From Oscillospiraceae bacterium (GTDB taxonomy: Bacteria > Bacillota > Clostridia > Oscillospirales > Ruminococcaceae): a DNA stretch of 40,926 nt. Of this stretch, positions 36,827 through 40,926 are shown in pieces. The notes beneath the pieces are model-generated. The model was not told the DNA's origin and did no database searches. It was given only the letters and a program-made list of their open reading frames with translations. Within the stretch, counting starts at the first letter, position 1. Each line of letters starts with the position of its first letter. The stretch is from positions 1 to 40,926 of the forward strand of contig JAAVIF010000096.1 of NCBI GenBank assembly GCA_014799365.1, given 5' to 3'. A program made the position numbers and the translations under genes.

Positions 36827-37853
36827 TGAGGAAAAAAGAAATTTTGTAAACGCGGGAATAAATCACGGCGAAGATATAAATGCTGTTCAAAAAAAGGTTA
36901 TCGCCGCCATACGGCAATACGGCATGATAAAAAAGGGCGATAAAATAATAGTTGCCTTAAGCGGCGGCGCGGACAGCGTTACTTTGCTTCACTGCCTTAA
37001 CGAAATAAAGGAAACAATTGGCTTTGAGCTTTTCGCCTGCCATATAAACCATAATTTACGTGGAAAAGACAGTGACGAGGACCAGGCCTATACCGAAAGC
37101 CTGTGCGGTAAGATGAATATACCCATAAGGGTGTTTTCGATAGACGTATTGGGGACGGCGCAAAAACACCAAAGCGTTGAAGAAAGAGCAAGAGCCTTAA
37201 GATACGAGGCCTTTTCCGAGGAAGCGTCAAGACTGGGGGCAAAAGTGGCCACCGCGCATAATTCCTGCGATAATACCGAAACGGTATTTTTAAATATGCT
37301 GAGGGGTACGGGTTTAAAAGGCCTGTGCGGAATACCGCCTGTGAGAGATTATCTTATAAGGCCCTTGATACTGTGCACCCGCGAGGAGATCGAAAAATAC
37401 TGCAAAGATAAAGGACTTGTATTTGTTACCGATAAAACCAACTTCTCCACCGCCTACACAAGAAATAAGATCAGACTGGAGCTGTTACCGAAAGCTATTG
37501 AAATAAATCCATCGATTTATGACGGAATAAGCAGAATGACGGCTTCTCTGACAGAGGACAGTGCTTTTCTCGAAGAGATGGCAAGAACAAAGCTTGCGGA
37601 AGCAAAGCTTGAAGATCATTCGTACAGCAGTGAAAAGCTTGCATTGCTTCCCCGCCCTCTTTTGGCCCGCGCGATCTCGCTTATTCTGAGGGAAAAAGAC
37701 GTTGAACCCACCGCAATAAAAATAAACGGGTTCGAGGAGATCATAAAATCAGGAAATGGCAAGGTCAACATTGAAAAAAACAAATTTGCCGTTGTAAAAA
37801 AAGGCAAAGCGGAAATACAAATAATTGTTCAGAATTACCGCAAAAGAAACTGA
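36819..37853 (+). CDS. tilS: tRNA(Ile)-lysidine synthase
   Basis: VALSGGADSVTLLHCL, HINHNLRGKDSDED, AHNSCDNTETVFLNMLRGTGLKGLCGIPP; overlaps the dnaB stop by 8 nt. Confidence 0.92.
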   Translation: MLNEEKRNFVNAGINHGEDINAVQKKVIAAIRQYGMIKKGDKIIVALSGGADSVTLLHCLNEIKETIGFELFACHINHNLRGKDSDEDQAYTESLCGKMNIPIRVFSIDVLGTAQKHQSVEERARALRYEAFSEEASRLGAKVATAHNSCDNTETVFLNMLRGTGLKGLCGIPPVRDYLIRPLILCTREEIEKYCKDKGLVFVTDKTNFSTAYTRNKIRLELLPKAIEINPSIYDGISRMTASLTEDSAFLEEMARTKLAEAKLEDHSYSSEKLALLPRPLLARAISLILREKDVEPTAIKINGFEEIIKSGNGKVNIEKNKFAVVKKGKAEIQIIVQNYRKRN

Positions 37854-37959
37854 TACTGTTTTAAAATTAAAATAATTGCAAAATTTCATCGGATAATTTG
37901 AAAATATTGGATTATCGGAAAACAAACCGAAAATTCACACATAAATTTCATAAATACAT

Positions 37960-37988
37960 TTGCTTTTTTTTGCGTAATATGCTATAAT
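37960..37988 (+). promoter_or_regulatory. Promoter of hpt
   Basis: TTGCTT, 17-bp spacer, TATAAT. Confidence 0.65.
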
Positions 37989-38066
37989 ATTCGGAAAGAT
38001 ATTAAGATTGATTTTTTTCTATATCGTATTTTTAACGATAAATAAAAAACAGGACGTAAAAAAATT

Positions 38067-38618
38067 ATGAACAACAGCATTGAAAAAATACTTTTTTCCG
38101 AGGAGGAAATAAGAGAAAAAGTAACGCAGGTAGGAAAAAAAATTTCCGAGGATTACAAGGGTAAAAATCCCGTTTTGGTGGGAATACTTAAAGGCAGTGT
38201 AATATTTATGGCTGATCTGATGAGAGCTGTCGATATAAACTGCAAAATCGCCTTTTTGTCCGCCAGATCCTACGGAAACAACTCGTTTTCTTCGGGTACG
38301 GTTCAAATCGGAGATAACTTGAAAAGCTCTTTGGGAGAGGATATAGAGGGCAAGGACATTATCCTCGTTGAGGATATTTTGGATACTGCCGCTACTTTAT
38401 ACGCCGTAAGAGAAAAAATGAAAGAGCTGAATCCCGCATCAATTAAAATATGTACTTTTATTGAAAGAAATATTGAAAGAAAAGTTGATTTAAAGCCCGA
38501 TTACAAATGCTTTGACATTGAGGACGGATTTATTGTGGGCTACGGCTTGGACTACGCTCAGAATTACAGAAATCTGCCCTATGTAGGTATCTTAAAACCG
38601 GAAATATATACAAAATAA
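38067..38618 (+). CDS. hpt: Hypoxanthine phosphoribosyltransferase
   Basis: LVGILKGSVIFMADLMRAVD, DIILVEDILDTAATLYAV. Confidence 0.95.
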   Translation: MNNSIEKILFSEEEIREKVTQVGKKISEDYKGKNPVLVGILKGSVIFMADLMRAVDINCKIAFLSARSYGNNSFSSGTVQIGDNLKSSLGEDIEGKDIILVEDILDTAATLYAVREKMKELNPASIKICTFIERNIERKVDLKPDYKCFDIEDGFIVGYGLDYAQNYRNLPYVGILKPEIYTK

Positions 38619-38659
38619 TAATATAATGAACGGAAAGAAGAAATGAAAGGCGGCAATAT

Positions 38660-40681
38660 ATGCAAAAAAGACGCGGAACAATAATCTACATTGTAGTTAT
38701 ATTTTTCCTTATAGTGGGACTTATATCTATTTTGCGTTCAATTACTCCCAGAGCGGAAACAGAGTCGTACTCCTCGATAATGGAGCATTTTGATAATTTA
38801 GAGGTCTCCTCTTACACTCTTGATTTAAACTCCGGAGAATTGAGATATACGCTAAGAGGTGAAAGCAGACCAAAGGTATACTATGTTCCCTATGTAAGCC
38901 TTTTTATAAGTGATATTTACGGGGATTTCAGCGACGGCAGCAGCTACCGTGATCAATATAACGCAAAGTACCCAAGTGAGCCGTTGGTTGAAGACTATAT
39001 CGCTGTTGCGGACAATTCTTTTTTAACAAGCTTTCTGCCTTATCTCCTGCTTATAGCTCTTATGATAGGCTTTACTTTCATAATAATGCGGCAGGCAACG
39101 GGCGGCGGCAAAATGAATCAATTTTCAAGAGCCAACACGAGAAATCAGCCTTCCAACGGAAAAAGAGTAACATTTAACGATGTAGCGGGTGCGGACGAGG
39201 AAAAAGAAGAATTGGCGGAGATCGTCGATTTTATGAAGAATCCCAAAAAATACCTTGACATCGGCGCACGTGTTCCCAAAGGCGTTTTGCTTATGGGACC
39301 TCCGGGTACAGGTAAAACGCTGCTGGCAAAAGCGGTTGCGGGCGAGGCCAATGTACCGTTCTTCTCCATAAGCGGCTCCGATTTCGTTGAAATGTTCGTC
39401 GGCGTCGGTGCGTCAAGAGTAAGAGACTTGTTTGATCAAGCAAAAAAGCATACTCCTTCGATCATATTTATAGATGAAATAGATGCGGTGGGCAGACAAA
39501 GAGGCGCGGGTCTCGGCGGCGGTCACGACGAACGCGAGCAAACATTGAACCAACTGTTGGTTGAAATGGACGGCTTTTCGGAAAATCAGGGAATTATAAT
39601 CATCGCCGCCACTAACAGGCGTGACATTCTCGACCCCGCACTGCTCCGTCCCGGTCGTTTCGACAGACAGATAGTGGTTAATTATCCCGATATAAAAGGA
39701 CGCGAAGAGATCCTTAAGGTCCACACAAGAAACAAAAAGCTTGCTTCCGACGTTAACCTTTCGACTATTGCCAAATCTACCGCGGGCTTTACGGGAGCCG
39801 ACTTGGAAAACCTTGTAAACGAAGCCGCGCTTCTTGCCGCAAGAGCAAACAGACGCGCGATTATCGAATCGGATATAGAAGAAGCTACCATTAAGGTTGT
39901 AGCCGGTCCCGAAAAGAAATCCAAGGTAGTGAGCGAAAAAGAACGCCGCCTGACCGCATATCATGAAGCGGGGCATGCCGTCTGCACCTACTATTGTCCC
40001 TCTCAGGATAAGGTTCATCAGGTGTCCATTATTCCCAGAGGAATGGCAGGCGGTTATACCATGTCGCTTCCGGAGCATGACAGAAGCTTTGTAAGCAAGA
40101 CTCAAATGGAAGAAAATATCATTACGCTTTTGGGAGGACGCGTTTCCGAAAAAATCATTCTTGACGATATTTCAACAGGTGCTTCAAACGATATTGAACG
40201 CGCTACCAAAATTGCAAGAAGCATGGTAACAAAATACGGCTTCAGCGAAAAATTAGGTCCTGTGGTTTACGGTCACGATGAAACGGAGGTTTTCCTTGGA
40301 CGTGACTACTCTCAGGGCAGAAACTATTCCGAAAACATTGCCGCGGAAATCGACGCGGAAATCCGTGTTCTGATCGAAACAGGCTACGAAAAGGCAAAGG
40401 ATATTCTTGAAAAACATATCGACCAGCTTCATCTTCTCGCAAAATACTTAATGAAGCATGAAAAAATCGACGGACCCGATTTTGAAAAGCTTATGAAGGG
40501 CGAGATTGACGAAAACTACGAAAAAGAAGAGGCCGATGATAAGCCCCGTGAAGAAACCAATTCCGAACGGCGCGAGACAGAAGAAAAGCCTCAGCAGAAT
40601 ATTCAGCCCGAAGCGGACAGCACGACAAGCAATCCCGATGATAATTTCCCTTCCGTTGATCCGCCGATATTCAGAGCTTAA
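38660..40681 (+). CDS. ftsH: ATP-dependent zinc metalloprotease FtsH
   Basis: [80 protein letters not shown]. Confidence 0.98.
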   Translation: MQKRRGTIIYIVVIFFLIVGLISILRSITPRAETESYSSIMEHFDNLEVSSYTLDLNSGELRYTLRGESRPKVYYVPYVSLFISDIYGDFSDGSSYRDQYNAKYPSEPLVEDYIAVADNSFLTSFLPYLLLIALMIGFTFIIMRQATGGGKMNQFSRANTRNQPSNGKRVTFNDVAGADEEKEELAEIVDFMKNPKKYLDIGARVPKGVLLMGPPGTGKTLLAKAVAGEANVPFFSISGSDFVEMFVGVGASRVRDLFDQAKKHTPSIIFIDEIDAVGRQRGAGLGGGHDEREQTLNQLLVEMDGFSENQGIIIIAATNRRDILDPALLRPGRFDRQIVVNYPDIKGREEILKVHTRNKKLASDVNLSTIAKSTAGFTGADLENLVNEAALLAARANRRAIIESDIEEATIKVVAGPEKKSKVVSEKERRLTAYHEAGHAVCTYYCPSQDKVHQVSIIPRGMAGGYTMSLPEHDRSFVSKTQMEENIITLLGGRVSEKIILDDISTGASNDIERATKIARSMVTKYGFSEKLGPVVYGHDETEVFLGRDYSQGRNYSENIAAEIDAEIRVLIETGYEKAKDILEKHIDQLHLLAKYLMKHEKIDGPDFEKLMKGEIDENYEKEEADDKPREETNSERRETEEKPQQNIQPEADSTTSNPDDNFPSVDPPIFRA

Positions 40682-40694
40682 TACTATTATTATA

Positions 40695-40730
40695 AAAAGA
40701 CGTTTCAAGAAAAATGAAACGTCTTTTTTG
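40695..40730 (+). terminator. Intrinsic terminator after ftsH
   Basis: AAAAGACGTTTC...GAAACGTCTTTTTT. Confidence 0.85.
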
Positions 40731-40759
40731 TTACCGTAAAGCTTATTATAAAACTTTTG

Positions 40760-40818
40760 ATACCAATCCCTTTTTGAACTGACGTAATACCCACAGTTCA
40801 AAAAGGGATTATACTAAT
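40760..40818 (+). repeat. Palindromic hairpin repeat, subfamily A
   Basis: Perfect 16-bp stem AATCCCTTTTTGAACT / AGTTCAAAAAGGGATT, loop GACGTAATACCCAC, ends ATACCAAT...ATACTAAT. Confidence 0.85.
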
Positions 40819-40876
40819 CTCTGTTTTGACAGTAGACAAAACAGAACAGGGTCTACTGTCAAAACAGAGTTATACC
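40811..40876 (+). repeat. Palindromic hairpin repeat, subfamily B
   Basis: Perfect 19-bp stem CTCTGTTTTGACAGTAGAC (40819-40837) / GTCTACTGTCAAAACAGAG (40851-40869), preceded by ATACTAAT. Confidence 0.8.
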
Positions 40877-40882
40877 CTAAGC

Positions 40883-40926
40883 ACTAATATCTGTTTAAAA
40901 AGCCATTTTATCCACTTTTTAAACAG
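40883..40926 (+). repeat. Palindromic hairpin repeat, third type, cut by the window end
   Basis: ACTAATAT then CTGTTTAAAAAG (40891-40902) / CTTTTTAAACAG (40915-40926). Confidence 0.65.

Noticed and set aside
39413-40105. 230-aa minus ORF antisense to ftsH
   Set aside because: Antisense to a highly conserved gene; no RBS or domain
40760-40926. CRISPR array
   Set aside because: The units are hairpins with different sequences; there are no identical direct repeats with regular spacers

Overview
This is a chromosomal window from a low-to-mid GC Firmicute (Clostridia, probably Oscillospiraceae/Ruminococcaceae-like; taxonomy is inferred from gene content and consensus promoters). Most of it is core metabolism and housekeeping. 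The contents in order are: aconitase, two single-pass microproteins, NADP-isocitrate dehydrogenase and Rex; a small accessory patch with a HEYYGH protein, a zinc-ribbon ORF and a MITE-like palindrome; a GH5 cellulase lipoprotein; a ClC channel; a SprA-related protein; cdaA-cdaR; an XRE regulator; rpsB-tsf; ymxH, ruvX, NUDIX, TSCPD, malic enzyme and PHP; an M23/LysM/G5 peptidase; a MATE pump; a PAS-GGDEF protein; DUF3343-cysteine desulfurase; a nucleotidyltransferase/PMM-like fusion; RNase J; and gdpP-rplI-dnaB-tilS-hpt-ftsH. No tRNA, rRNA, CRISPR array, prophage or autonomous transposase was recognised. The most unusual content is intergenic. (1) A family of palindromic hairpins shares ATACYAAT ends and subfamily-specific loops (GACGTAATACYCAC(A) in three copies) while the stems change with compensatory substitutions. 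(2) A ~350-380 bp dispersed element occurs at 1-382 and 20273-20620 with three mutually competing GGTGAAAC/GTTTCACC segments. (3) There are two MITE-like long palindromes, one with a 5-bp TTATA target duplication. (4) A promoter-proximal terminator-like hairpin lies in the MATE leader. All functional calls come from reading the translated ORFs; no database search was run.
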